From JBMNGG01 sp050949705 (GTDB lineage: Bacteria > Bacillota > Thermosediminibacteria > Thermosediminibacterales > Tepidanaerobacteraceae), in the NCBI GenBank assembly GCA_050949705.1, contig JBMNGG010000016.1, forward strand, positions 1-64,000: DNA of 64,000 nucleotides. Reading direction: 5' to 3'. Below are positions 51,053 through 60,251 of the stretch, piece by piece; within the stretch, counting starts at the first letter, position 1, and every line of letters begins with the position of its first letter. A program made the translations under genes and the position numbers. The notes under the pieces are model-generated. The model saw only the letters and a program-made list of their open reading frames with translations. It searched no databases and had not been told where the DNA came from.

Positions 51053-51865
51053 GTGACTTTCGAAATAAAAAATAGAGATAAACTTGCATATCTAACAATA
51101 CCGGCTTTCGAAAGAACGGGGCTTGTAAAGCATGGTTTTTCCACTCGATTAGGCGGGATAAGCAAAGCTCCATATGACACTCTAAATCTTGGTTTTAAAA
51201 AAGAGGATGACAGAAATAATGTCCTTGAAAACTATAGGATTTTCTGTGAAGCTCTTACTATCAATATCAATGATCTTGTAGCTTCAGATCAGATTCATGG
51301 CAGCGACATTTATATAGCAACGGTTAAAGATCGAGGGAAAGGGATTTTAAATAAGTCAGACATAGAAGGCAAAGATGCAATTATTACCAGAGAAAGAAAT
51401 GTAGCTTTAGTTACATTTTATGCTGATTGTGTTCCTGTATTAATACTAGATACAAAAACACCGGCAGTAGGTTTAGTTCATGCAGGATGGAGAGGTACTG
51501 TTCAAAAAATCGGGCAAAAAACTCTTTATAAAATGATGGAAGAGTTCGGTTCTTCACCGAAAGATATATTAATCGGTATTGGACCTTGTATTAAGAATTG
51601 TTGTTATGAAGTAGATACACCGGTAATTAATGCTCTTAAAGAGAAATATGATTACTGGGAGGATTTAGTTACATCTAAGGGAAATGGGAAATGGATGTTA
51701 GATCTTGTAATGGCAAATAAAAGACAACTAGAAGATATTGGGGTAAAAACTTCTCAAATATCGGTAAGTGATTTTTGTACATCCTGTAATAATGATTTAT
51801 TTTTTTCTTTTAGGGCAGATAAGGGAAAAACTGGCAGTTTAGCAGCTGTAATTCAATTAAAATAA
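51053..51865 (+). CDS. pgeF: Peptidoglycan editing factor / purine nucleoside phosphorylase PgeF (YfiH)
   Basis: A 270-residue protein of the multi-copper-polyphenol-oxidase-like DUF152/LACC1 family. Metal-site residues are in ADCVPVLILD, VGLVHAGWRGTVQ and GPCIKNCCYEV. Family members show purine nucleoside phosphorylase/adenosine deaminase activity and in E. coli edit misincorporated peptidoglycan precursors. GTG 51053 follows GGAGGT; earlier in-frame ATG and GTG codons overlap the radical SAM gene. Confidence 0.92.
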   Translation: MTFEIKNRDKLAYLTIPAFERTGLVKHGFSTRLGGISKAPYDTLNLGFKKEDDRNNVLENYRIFCEALTININDLVASDQIHGSDIYIATVKDRGKGILNKSDIEGKDAIITRERNVALVTFYADCVPVLILDTKTPAVGLVHAGWRGTVQKIGQKTLYKMMEEFGSSPKDILIGIGPCIKNCCYEVDTPVINALKEKYDYWEDLVTSKGNGKWMLDLVMANKRQLEDIGVKTSQISVSDFCTSCNNDLFFSFRADKGKTGSLAAVIQLK

Positions 51866-51898
51866 TTCTATAATATTCCAATAAAACACGATTTTGTC

Positions 51899-51922
51899 GC
51901 CACTGAAAAGTGGCATTTTTTT
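51899..51922 (+). terminator. Terminator after pgeF
   Basis: Stem gccact (51899-51904) with agtggc (51909-51914), GAAA loop, T tract. Confidence 0.8.
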
Positions 51923-51930
51923 GTTAAGCT

Positions 51931-51964
51931 TTCGACATGAACCGGTGCACGGCTGGAGTATAAT
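51931..51964 (+). promoter_or_regulatory. Candidate Spo0A box and long-spacer promoter before DUF1614-spoIIP
   Basis: TTCGACA (51931-51937) is an exact reverse-complement match to the Spo0A box TGTCGAA. It is followed, 21 bases on, by TATAAT (51959-51964), the same spacing seen before spoIIGA. Confidence 0.5.
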
Positions 51965-52025
51965 TTCAAAATAGCACGGGTAAGATAATTACAGGATTTC
52001 TTGTATTAAAAAGGAGAGGTATATA

Positions 52026-52721
52026 ATGCCAGTTGGAGTTATTCTGTTACTTTTGATCGCCATTCTTGCATATTTTGGTTTATTGCAAAGGGTTTTGGAT
52101 AGGATGCATATGACTGATAACATGGCGATTATTTTTATCGGTGCAATGATTATTGGAAGTTTTTTGCCTAATATTCCCCTTGGAGAGCGATTGTCTGTAA
52201 ATATAGGAGGAGGTATAATACCAATACTTATAGCGGGTTATCTTATTCTGACCGCTGATAGCAATACTGAAAAAGTAAGGTCAATTATTGCATCAATAAT
52301 AATTGGAGTTGCCATATATACTGCAGGACGATTATTACCGGCAGAGCCGGAGACCATGATAATTGATCCTATTATAGCTTTTTCTCTATTAGCGGGTATT
52401 TTAGCATATTTTTTTGGTCGGTCAAGAAGAGGGGCATTCATTGCAGGAATTCTAGGTATTATAATAAGTGATATAATTTCCGCTTTAGGTATTGTAGCAA
52501 GTCCTACAGGAACAGCCATAGGAGGAGCAGGAATTTTTGATGCTGTTGTTATTTCGGGAACGATTGCAGTAGGTCTATGTGAAATTATAGGTGAGATAGG
52601 AGAGAAATTAGAAGGAGGAAGCTGGGCCAAGGACAGAACAAAAGAAAAAGCACCATTAACCAGTATGTTAGTTAAAGATGAAAAACCCCAGGAAGAAGGT
52701 GAAGGCAATGAAGAGGGTTAA
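52026..52721 (+). CDS. DUF1614 membrane protein
   Basis: A 231-residue membrane protein with about six hydrophobic segments (GVILLLLIAILAYFGLLQ, IIPILIAGYLILTAD, AFIAGILGIIISDIISA). The pattern MAIIFIGAMIIGSFLPNIPL and the Gly-rich GTAIGGAGIFDAVVISG matches DUF1614, found beside spoIIP in Clostridia; function is unknown. It ends in a charged cytoplasmic tail and overlaps the spoIIP start by 14 bases. Confidence 0.83.
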   Translation: MPVGVILLLLIAILAYFGLLQRVLDRMHMTDNMAIIFIGAMIIGSFLPNIPLGERLSVNIGGGIIPILIAGYLILTADSNTEKVRSIIASIIIGVAIYTAGRLLPAEPETMIIDPIIAFSLLAGILAYFFGRSRRGAFIAGILGIIISDIISALGIVASPTGTAIGGAGIFDAVVISGTIAVGLCEIIGEIGEKLEGGSWAKDRTKEKAPLTSMLVKDEKPQEEGEGNEEG

Positions 52722-53928
52722 AATAAAAAAGATATTTAGCTTATTATTTTTAGTTTTTTTATTGTCAAATGTTTTTACTATAGCTTTGGCTGAAGAGGAA
52801 AGAGAGTCGGGTTATTATATAGTATATGAAGAAGGAACGAATAAAAAAATATTTTCTACAGCAAGGGTTCTCAACATAGGCGATCAATACTTAAACGAAC
52901 AGAATATATTATATGAAATTATAAGAATATCCGGGGACAAAGCTTATGCAAAATTTAAAGAAAGAGTAGATATACAGAAAGCATTAGATTTGCCTGAAGC
53001 TCAAGCAATGGCTGATGGATTAAGAGAAGATTATAATACTTTAAAAACTAATGTAGATAAAAAAGAAAAAGTAATTGCGATTTATCATACACATAGTGAT
53101 GAGTCTTATATTCCTACTGATGGTAAGGCAAGCATTCCTCATAAAGGAGGGATTTATAAGGTAGGAGAAGCGTTAAAAGCCGCTTTAGAAGAAAAAGGCA
53201 TAAAGACTATTCAATCTGATCAATCTCATCATCCACATGACTCTATGGCTTATCAAAGGTCAAGACGCACTGCTGCAGAACTCTTGAAAAGTTCACCTGA
53301 TGCTATTATCGATATACATCGAGATGCAGTACCAGCTGAAGAATACCAGGGAAACGTAAATGGAAAGACATTGGCAAAAATTCAGTTAGTCGTGGGTCGA
53401 CAAAATCCACAAATGGAAACGATTAATAATTTTGCTAAACAACTAAAGGCTACGGCCGACAAGAAATATCCAGGTCTTATAAAAGGGATTTTTTACGGCA
53501 AGGGTGGATATAATCAAGATATATATCCACGAAGTGTTTTAATTGAAGCAGGAACTTATACGAATTCCAGATATAAAGCACATGATGGTGTTAGTATATT
53601 AGCTGATGTTATTGCTACAACAGTTTACGGGGCTGATTATGAAAAAGAAATCGGACCCGGTGGAGGTGCAACTACAAACATTCCCGGCGAAGGTGGTAGT
53701 TCTTCTAAGGCGTTATTGTGGATTCTTGGGCTTATAGTGGTAGGTTTTGGTGCATATATGCTTATCAGTACCGGGGGCGTAAAAGAATTATCATCAAAAG
53801 TAAAACGTTTCACAGGTAAAGAGTTTGCCAATTTTCTTGGAAACATTAGGTCAATAAGAGAGAATAAAAATAAAGATAATAAAACAGATAGTAACAAAGA
53901 GGATAGTGGAGAAAATGATGAAAAATGA
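52708..53928 (+). CDS. spoIIP: Stage II sporulation protein P
   Basis: A 406-residue peptidoglycan hydrolase of the engulfment machinery (amidase and endopeptidase). An N-terminal signal or anchor (IFSLLFLVFLLSNVFTIALA) is followed by the catalytic domain with zinc-site motifs YHTHSDESY, DIHRDAVP and LIEAGTYTNS. A C-terminal membrane segment (KALLWILGLIVVGFGAYML, about 342-360) and a Lys/Asn-rich tail end it. ATG 52708 follows GGAAGAAGG. It overlaps the YIEGIA gene by 4 bases. Confidence 0.95.
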   Translation: MKRVKIKKIFSLLFLVFLLSNVFTIALAEEERESGYYIVYEEGTNKKIFSTARVLNIGDQYLNEQNILYEIIRISGDKAYAKFKERVDIQKALDLPEAQAMADGLREDYNTLKTNVDKKEKVIAIYHTHSDESYIPTDGKASIPHKGGIYKVGEALKAALEEKGIKTIQSDQSHHPHDSMAYQRSRRTAAELLKSSPDAIIDIHRDAVPAEEYQGNVNGKTLAKIQLVVGRQNPQMETINNFAKQLKATADKKYPGLIKGIFYGKGGYNQDIYPRSVLIEAGTYTNSRYKAHDGVSILADVIATTVYGADYEKEIGPGGGATTNIPGEGGSSSKALLWILGLIVVGFGAYMLISTGGVKELSSKVKRFTGKEFANFLGNIRSIRENKNKDNKTDSNKEDSGENDEK

Positions 53929-54830
53929 TTGGATTGGATGACCAAACACTATTAACAATTTCAACTAGTGTTGCTCTTGGTACTTTGGCGAGAATTTACA
54001 TGTTGCGAATTGATTACAGACAATATCCGAGTTATCCACAGGGATATTTAGTTCACGTATCATTAGGCTTGGTAGCATCTCTCTTAGGAGCCGTAGCGAT
54101 ACCGGCATTAGTAGAAAAAGAATATACAGCAGTTACATTTTTAGCTTTAGCTACACAACAGTTTAGAGAAATACGTCAGATGGAGCGCGAAAGCCTTAGA
54201 AATATTGAAGATACAGAACTAGTTCCTCGAGGATCAGCTTATATAGAAGATATAGCAAAGGCTTTTGAATCTAGAAATTACCTTGCTATGTTGACTGCTT
54301 TAATAAGTAGTTTAATCAGTCAGATAACAGGCGATTTAAGATATTCGGTTTTGTCGGCTATAGCTGTGGTTTTTCTTTTAAGTTATTTTACACGAAGAAA
54401 GCGAATAAAAGATATTGCAGAGGTTAAACCAGCAAAAATACACTTTGAAAATTCTTTGCTATGTGTGGACGAAATAAAATTCTTAAATGTTGGCCTTCCA
54501 GAAACCAGAGAGATATTTATGCAAAAAGGTATAGCCGTAATTATTCATCCTAAAAATGATAATGGTCGGGCAACACTTTCCAATGGTGGTCAGCGTCAGG
54601 CAATGGTCCATGACGCCGCTTCTCTTTTAGGAATTAGACGAGATTTAGATGATATAGAATTCATGCCCCTTGCTAGAATAGATTTGAATACAGGAAAGGT
54701 TGGTCTTATAATCGTTCCTATGGAAAAGGATATGGATAGTCTTATCCAAGCAATAGAAAGAGTGCCTGTAATTGAAAGCTCTCAAAAGAAACCCCTTCAA
54801 TCTTTAGCCGGTAGAAAGGCGGCTGATTAA
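53925..54830 (+). CDS. YIEGIA family membrane protein
   Basis: A 301-residue protein with three or four hydrophobic segments (LVHVSLGLVASLLGAVAIPA, LRYSVLSAIAVVFLLSYF). The family-name motif appears as AYIEDIAKAFESRNYLAML, with Asp in place of Gly. The C-terminal 120 residues are soluble (VDEIKFLNVGLPETREIF). The family is confined to spore-forming Clostridia and its function is unknown. The start overlaps spoIIP (ATGA), and the capping-subunit gene follows. Confidence 0.87.
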   Translation: MIGLDDQTLLTISTSVALGTLARIYMLRIDYRQYPSYPQGYLVHVSLGLVASLLGAVAIPALVEKEYTAVTFLALATQQFREIRQMERESLRNIEDTELVPRGSAYIEDIAKAFESRNYLAMLTALISSLISQITGDLRYSVLSAIAVVFLLSYFTRRKRIKDIAEVKPAKIHFENSLLCVDEIKFLNVGLPETREIFMQKGIAVIIHPKNDNGRATLSNGGQRQAMVHDAASLLGIRRDLDDIEFMPLARIDLNTGKVGLIIVPMEKDMDSLIQAIERVPVIESSQKKPLQSLAGRKAAD

Positions 54831-54837
54831 AAAAACT

Positions 54838-55032
54838 ATGGATGATATAGAAATAAAAAACACTATTCTCGCTGTCGTTACTACAAATAAGGAACAACCA
54901 GCTTCAGGAGTACCAGTATTTTATGCTAAAAATGAAGAAGAAAGAAATAAAACAGCATCATATCTTTCAAGAATTCTTGCAGCTGGTGCACATGATCTTG
55001 AAAACGGTTCGTTGATAATTGTAAAACATTGA
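54838..55032 (+). CDS. Capping complex subunit for YIEGIA
   Basis: A 64-residue soluble alpha/beta protein (IKNTILAVVTTNKEQPA, SGVPVFYAKNEEERN, LENGSLIIVKH). Position and length match the small protein database entries describe as a capping subunit for YIEGIA; that label is from family annotation, not from anything visible here. It starts 7 bases after the YIEGIA stop. Confidence 0.82.
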   Translation: MDDIEIKNTILAVVTTNKEQPASGVPVFYAKNEEERNKTASYLSRILAAGAHDLENGSLIIVKH

Positions 55033-55045
55033 TGGAGGAAATGTA

Positions 55046-55528
55046 TTGAAAGTTATATATTCAAGTTATTGGGGCAGCTACCTTGCTGTGGTAGCTGCTT
55101 CATTACATCTTGGTTATATCGATTTTAATGAGTATAATGCAGAAAGTATTTCAGCATTACCCTTGTTTAATAAAATTAAAAATGAAGATTTAGGAGAAAT
55201 GCTCTTTATTGGAACAGATGAAAAAAAGAGAGATGTATATGTGATAGGGTCAAAAAAAACCGGAAATATACTAGAAAAAGCAATAAAAGGTATAGCAGAT
55301 ATATATGGTTATCGAAAAGACTTGGTTCTTTTTATTGATCTTAATAGTCATATGAATATTTTTTTATGTATTGGTATTTTTTTAACTAAAAGATTAGGTT
55401 TAAGTAAAACCGGTACTACAATAATACTAAAAGGTGTTGAATGGAAATATGATGTGCTAAAAAGGATCGTACAATATGTGAAAAGCCAGCCGATATATGA
55501 AGTCGCAAAACCCGGGGTGGCTAAATGA
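55046..55528 (+). CDS. DUF3189 family protein (first copy)
   Basis: A 160-residue protein. KVIYSSYWGSYLAVVAASLHLGYI is the family's N-terminal strand-loop-helix, reminiscent of a nucleotide-binding start but without a Walker lysine. GTDEKKRDVYVIGSKK and GIFLTKRLGLSKTG follow. The function is unknown. TTG start after GGAGG. It overlaps the second copy by 4 bases (ATGA). Confidence 0.82.
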   Translation: MKVIYSSYWGSYLAVVAASLHLGYIDFNEYNAESISALPLFNKIKNEDLGEMLFIGTDEKKRDVYVIGSKKTGNILEKAIKGIADIYGYRKDLVLFIDLNSHMNIFLCIGIFLTKRLGLSKTGTTIILKGVEWKYDVLKRIVQYVKSQPIYEVAKPGVAK

Positions 55529-56028
55529 GGATATTTTATTGTTGTTATGGTAGTGCACATTCTTCAGTTGTTGCTGCTTCAATTCATTTAGGGTTATTGC
55601 CTACTGATAGAATACCTGGTATAAATGAATTCAAATATCTGCCTCATTATGATGAAACACGCTCATTTGAAATAGGAACACCTTTTTTTATGGGAAAAGA
55701 TGAATTAAACTCAGATGTATTTATTTTAGGAATGGCTAGTGAAAGAAAATTGATAAAAAAAGCTATAATAAGTTTTTTAAAACAAACAGGTTTTAATACA
55801 ATTGATTTGTTGATGATTGATACATTGCCTAATGTCACATGGATTACACGAATTGGTGGGTTTGCTTCAAGACGACTCGGGATAGTTAGTATTGGCAGAC
55901 CACTCACTATATTTGGAATACAGCAAAAATATTTTGATTTTGTAAATTTGGTCAATAATGTTAAGAGAAAGGAAGCGAAGATTATAGATCAACTTGACTT
56001 TAAAAGCGATTTTGACAATAATAGATAG
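55525..56028 (+). CDS. DUF3189 family protein (second copy)
   Basis: A 167-residue paralogue of the preceding gene: FYCCYGSAHSSVVAASIHLG matches its N-terminus, MGKDELNSDVFILGMASERKL its middle and GFASRRLGIVSIGRP its C-terminal part. Similarity is moderate, so the duplication is old. It ends the spoIIP-YIEGIA-DUF3189 run, and der follows after 65 bases. Confidence 0.82.
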   Translation: MRIFYCCYGSAHSSVVAASIHLGLLPTDRIPGINEFKYLPHYDETRSFEIGTPFFMGKDELNSDVFILGMASERKLIKKAIISFLKQTGFNTIDLLMIDTLPNVTWITRIGGFASRRLGIVSIGRPLTIFGIQQKYFDFVNLVNNVKRKEAKIIDQLDFKSDFDNNR

Positions 56029-56093
56029 GTATCAGATAATATAAATGATTTCAATTGATTTTCAGGTTTTTGTAGATAAATGGAGGGCTAAGT

Positions 56094-57416
56094 ATGAGTT
56101 TTGTTGTTGCCATCATAGGCAGACCCAATGTTGGAAAGTCAACACTTTTTAACAGAATTATCGGAAGAAGGATTTCTATTGTTGATGATACACCTGGTGT
56201 TACTCGTGATAGGATATACGGTGAAGCAGATTGGAACGGCAAGAAGTTTACTATTGTTGATACGGGAGGTATAGAACCATCTTCCAAGGATATTATCCTT
56301 AGCCAGATGAAACGTCAAGCAGATTTTGCCATTGATACTGCTGATCTAATGTTATTCATGGTAGATTTTAAAGATGGTTTGACCTCAGCTGATTTCGATG
56401 TTGCGCAAGTTTTAAGGAAAAGCGGCAAACCCGTGATACTAGTTGTAAACAAAGTTGACAACTATGATAAAGCATATCATGATTATGAGTTTTATAAATT
56501 AGGTTTTGGGGATCCGATATTTATTTCTGCTGTTCATGGATTAGCGATAGGGGACTTATTGGATAGAGTAACAGATTTTATAGAAACACCTCCTGCTGAA
56601 TCAGAAAATGATGATATTACAAAAGTAGCCATAATAGGTAAACCTAATGTTGGAAAGTCGTCATTATTAAATGCCATTTTAGGTGAAGAAAGGGTTATTG
56701 TTAGCGATATTCCGGGAACAACTAGAGATGCTATAGATACATATTTCGAAGTTGAAGGCAGAAAAATGGTATTTATAGATACTGCAGGACTTCGGAAAAA
56801 GAGTAGGATCAGCGAAGATGTGGAGTTTTATAGTAGTGTCCGCGCTTTAGGAGCTATAGATAGAGCTGATGTCATATTATTTGTTTTAGATGCTACTGAA
56901 ACTATATCAGAACAAGACAAACGGATAGCAGGATTAGCTCATGACAGGGGAAAGGCTATAATCATAATTGTTAACAAGTGGGATCTTGTAGAAAAAGACT
57001 CAAATACAGTTAACTATTTTGATGAAAACATAAAAAAAGCCTTTGCTTTTATGCAGTATGCACCGATTATTTACGTTTCTGCAAAAAGTGGACAAAGGGT
57101 AAAGCGTATATTTGAGCTTATAAATACTGTTATGAAAAATTATACTTTAAGGGTAAAAACAAGTATGCTAAATGACTTAGTTGAGGAAGCTACTGCTATT
57201 GCTGAACCACCTTCAATTAAAGGCAGGAAACTGAAGATATTTTACGCTGTGCAGGCAGGTATAAAACCACCAACCTTTATTTTCTTTGTTAATGATAATA
57301 AACTTTTCCATTTCTCATACGTCAGATATTTAGAAAATGTTATTCGCCAAACTTTTGATTTTGAAGGAACACCTATAATAATTAAATCTCGTGAAAGGAA
57401 GGGGAGCAGCCAATGA
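56094..57416 (+). CDS. der: Ribosome biogenesis GTPase Der (EngA)
   Basis: A 440-residue protein with two tandem GTPase domains: GRPNVGKST (about residue 8), DDTPGVTRD, DTGG and NKVD; then GKPNVGKSS (about 183), SDIPGTTRD, DTAGLRKKS and NKWD. A C-terminal KH-like domain ends near PTFIFFVNDNKLFHFSYVRY. It acts in 50S assembly. GGAGG precedes the ATG. It overlaps gpsA by 4 bases. The plsY gene that usually sits between der and gpsA is absent. Confidence 0.97.
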   Translation: MSFVVAIIGRPNVGKSTLFNRIIGRRISIVDDTPGVTRDRIYGEADWNGKKFTIVDTGGIEPSSKDIILSQMKRQADFAIDTADLMLFMVDFKDGLTSADFDVAQVLRKSGKPVILVVNKVDNYDKAYHDYEFYKLGFGDPIFISAVHGLAIGDLLDRVTDFIETPPAESENDDITKVAIIGKPNVGKSSLLNAILGEERVIVSDIPGTTRDAIDTYFEVEGRKMVFIDTAGLRKKSRISEDVEFYSSVRALGAIDRADVILFVLDATETISEQDKRIAGLAHDRGKAIIIIVNKWDLVEKDSNTVNYFDENIKKAFAFMQYAPIIYVSAKSGQRVKRIFELINTVMKNYTLRVKTSMLNDLVEEATAIAEPPSIKGRKLKIFYAVQAGIKPPTFIFFVNDNKLFHFSYVRYLENVIRQTFDFEGTPIIIKSRERKGSSQ

Positions 57417-58453
57417 ACGTGAATAAAGTGGCAGTGATTGGAGCAGGAAGCTGGGGAACTGCTTTGGCTCATGTGTCAGCAGAAAACAATGTAAACACGT
57501 GTTTATGGGCAAGGCGCCAGGAGTTAGTATATGAAATCAAGGAAACGCGAAAGAATGAGTCATATCTACCTGGAGAAAAGATTTCAGAAAAAATAAAAGT
57601 ATCTACAGACCTTGAAAAAGTTGTTTCTGGTGCTGATATTGTCATAATAGCCGTCCCTTCTCATGGTGTTCGAGAAATAGCAAAAAAAATTCGAGTATAT
57701 ATAAAAGATGATGCAATAATAACAAGTTCGTCAAAAGGCATAGAGCTTGATAGTTTTAAGCGTATGTCACAGGTTTTATCGGAAGAATTATTTAAAGGTC
57801 AAAAACAAAGAATTGTTGCACTTTCAGGACCAAGCCACGCTGAAGAAGTAATAAGAAATCTTCCTACAACAATAGTAGCTGCATCTTCTAATAGAGTGGC
57901 AGCAGAAACGGTCCAAGATATTTTAATGAACAATAGCTTTAGAGTATATACTAATTCTGATATTATCGGTGTAGAACTTGGGGGAGCCTTGAAAAATGTT
58001 ATAGCAATATGTTCCGGGATATCTGATGGTTTAGGATTTGGGGATAATACCCGAGCTGCTTTGATGACTCGTGGAATAGTCGAAATTACCAGGCTTGGAA
58101 TAAAACTTGGGGGTATTGCGACGACTTTTTCCGGGCTTTCGGGGATAGGTGACCTTATTGTCACGTGTAGTAGTATGTATAGTAGAAATCGAAAAGCAGG
58201 TATAGAAATCGGTAAAGGTAAGACTGTAAAGGAAGTAGTGAAATCTACTAAAATGGTTATCGAAGGCATTAATACAACTAAAGCAGCCTTTTTGCTATCA
58301 AAAAGCTTGAATACTGAGATGCCAATTACCGAACAAGCCTATTTAGTGCTTTTCGAAGGCAAAAGCCCGGCAGAAGCCGTTAGCACCCTAATGAATAGAC
58401 AAGGTAAACACGAGCATGAAGATACAATTTCACAAAAATTTTTTAGATGTTGA
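57413..58453 (+). CDS. gpsA: Glycerol-3-phosphate dehydrogenase [NAD(P)+]
   Basis: A 346-residue enzyme reducing dihydroxyacetone phosphate to sn-glycerol 3-phosphate for phospholipid synthesis. It has the NAD loop VIGAGSWGTALA, SSKGIE, GPSHAEEV, the substrate helix GALKNVIAICSGISDGLGFGDNTRAAL and GDLIVTCSSMYSRNRKAG. Starts within the der stop. A terminator follows directly. Confidence 0.97.
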   Translation: MNVNKVAVIGAGSWGTALAHVSAENNVNTCLWARRQELVYEIKETRKNESYLPGEKISEKIKVSTDLEKVVSGADIVIIAVPSHGVREIAKKIRVYIKDDAIITSSSKGIELDSFKRMSQVLSEELFKGQKQRIVALSGPSHAEEVIRNLPTTIVAASSNRVAAETVQDILMNNSFRVYTNSDIIGVELGGALKNVIAICSGISDGLGFGDNTRAALMTRGIVEITRLGIKLGGIATTFSGLSGIGDLIVTCSSMYSRNRKAGIEIGKGKTVKEVVKSTKMVIEGINTTKAAFLLSKSLNTEMPITEQAYLVLFEGKSPAEAVSTLMNRQGKHEHEDTISQKFFRC

Positions 58454-58455
58454 AG

Positions 58456-58478
58456 AACGTGGATTTCCACGTTTTTTT
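58456..58478 (+). terminator. Terminator of der-gpsA
   Basis: Stem aacgtgg (58456-58462) with ccacgtt (58467-58473), 4-base loop, T tract. Confidence 0.85.
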
Positions 58479-58634
58479 GTTTTATTTTAAGTAATAAACA
58501 AAATACCTTGTCATATATATATACTGTATATTGTTAAGCTAAAACACCCCTCCTCTGACAACAGGGCAGCCATAGGGAAAATGCAAATATGATTTTTTGT
58601 GAAAGGGGGGGCAGAAAATAAGGGAGGGAAACGG

Positions 58635-60113
58635 ATGGAAAAGTTCGACTTATTCAAGGATATAGTTGAAAGGACTGGAGGGGATATTTATATTGGTGTA
58701 GTTGGTCCAGTCAGAGTGGGCAAGTCTACATTTGTTAAAAAATTTATGGAACTAATGGTAATACCTAACATATCTGATTCAAATGACCGCTTAAGAGCCA
58801 AGGATGAACTCCCGCAAAGCGGTACAGGAAGAACAATAACAACTGCAGAACCAAAATTTATACCAAGTGAGGCAGTAGAAATCACATTTAAAGACAATAT
58901 TAAATTTAGAGTCAGGATTGTAGATAATGTTGGCTATACTGTGAGAGGTGCTTTGGGGTATGAAGATGAAAGTGGTCCCAGAATGGTGGCAACACCGTGG
59001 TTTGAAGAAGAAATACCATTTCAGCAGGCTGCTGAAATAGGCACAAGAAAAGTAATAGAAGAACATTCAACTATTGGCCTAGTAATTACTACAGACGGTT
59101 CAATAACCGAAATACCCAGGGAAAATTATATTGAGGCTGAAGAGCGTATTGTAGAAGAACTAAAAGCTATAGGCAAACCATTTGTTATGATTATGAATAC
59201 TACTCGGCCACACGATGATCGGGCTTTAGATTTAAAAGAAATATTGGAATCGAAGTATGATGTGCCAGTATTACCTCTTAATTGTCAAGAAATACAGACC
59301 GAAGACATATACAATATATTAGAAGAAGTACTTTACGAGTTCCCAATAATGGAAATAAATATACAAATGCCTAAATGGATTCAGGCATTAGAAAAAGAAC
59401 ATTGGCTTCGTAAGCAGTTCGAAGAAGCGGTTAAAGATACTGTAAAAGATATAAAACGCTTAAGGGATATGGAAAAAACGATGGAGGCTTTCCATACTTA
59501 TGATTTTATAGATGTTGTTCAACTCAAAGAAATGAATTTAGGTTTGGGTACTGCAGAAGTTAATATGGGGGTTAAAAAAGATTTATTCTTTAAAGTATTA
59601 AGTGAGTTATCTGATATAAACATAACTGGTGAACATGAATTGATACAGCTTATGAGAGAACTAACTATGGCTAAAAAAGCTTATGACAAAGTTGCCAAGG
59701 CTTTAGATGATGTTCAAAAAGTGGGCTATGGTATAGTACCACCACAACTTGATGAGATGACAATGGAAGAGCCAAAGATAGTTAGACAGGGAGCAAAGTT
59801 TGGTATAAAATTAAAGGCAGTAGCACCATCTATTCACATGATACGAACAGATATCAATGCAGAAGTTTCGCCAATAATTGGTACGGAAAAACAAAGTGAA
59901 GAATTGATTAGCTATATTATGAATGAATTTGAAAGTGATCCTTCAAAGCTCTGGGAGACAAACCTATTCGGAAAATCGTTAAATGATTTAGTGAGAGAAA
60001 GGATACAAAACAAGTTGTTCAACATGCCGGAATCTGCCCAGGCAAAGATTCAAGAAACACTTCAGAGAATAGTAAATGAAGGTAGTGGGGGCTTGATTTG
60101 CATAATTTTATAA
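58635..60113 (+). CDS. spoIVA: Spore coat assembly ATPase SpoIVA
   Basis: A 492-residue ATPase that polymerises on the forespore surface as the base of the coat. It has the Walker A GVVGPVRVGKST (about residue 24), SGTGRTITTAEPKF, VDNVGYTVRGALGYED, STIGLVITTDG and MNTTRPHD, and the conserved end NEGSGGLICIIL. GGGAGGG precedes ATG 58635; earlier in-frame codons lie before the ribosome site. The 180-base upstream gap presumably holds a SigE promoter, which I could not fix by eye. Confidence 0.97.
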   Translation: MEKFDLFKDIVERTGGDIYIGVVGPVRVGKSTFVKKFMELMVIPNISDSNDRLRAKDELPQSGTGRTITTAEPKFIPSEAVEITFKDNIKFRVRIVDNVGYTVRGALGYEDESGPRMVATPWFEEEIPFQQAAEIGTRKVIEEHSTIGLVITTDGSITEIPRENYIEAEERIVEELKAIGKPFVMIMNTTRPHDDRALDLKEILESKYDVPVLPLNCQEIQTEDIYNILEEVLYEFPIMEINIQMPKWIQALEKEHWLRKQFEEAVKDTVKDIKRLRDMEKTMEAFHTYDFIDVVQLKEMNLGLGTAEVNMGVKKDLFFKVLSELSDINITGEHELIQLMRELTMAKKAYDKVAKALDDVQKVGYGIVPPQLDEMTMEEPKIVRQGAKFGIKLKAVAPSIHMIRTDINAEVSPIIGTEKQSEELISYIMNEFESDPSKLWETNLFGKSLNDLVRERIQNKLFNMPESAQAKIQETLQRIVNEGSGGLICIIL

Positions 60114-60132
60114 AAATAATCTTTACTAAAAT

Positions 60133-60251
60133 AAGTTAAGTTAAAGTGCCAGGTAAAGCTCTGAAAGCTCTAAGTATGTGTCATTATTTTTTATATAGTT
60201 GCTATAATATTTTTATTTTCAGAGGCTTTCAAGGCACAATTAACTTAACTT
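60133..60251. repeat. 119-bp imperfect palindrome
   Basis: The left arm 60133-60168 pairs with the right arm 60217-60251: aagttaagttaa near the outer left matches ttaacttaactt at the outer right, and the inner parts (gtgcc, aaagctctgaaag-like) also match with small gaps. The AT-rich centre contains TATAAT-like sequence. It is followed by a T-rich stretch, so it could end spoIVA transcripts, or it may be a miniature inverted-repeat element. Confidence 0.65.
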
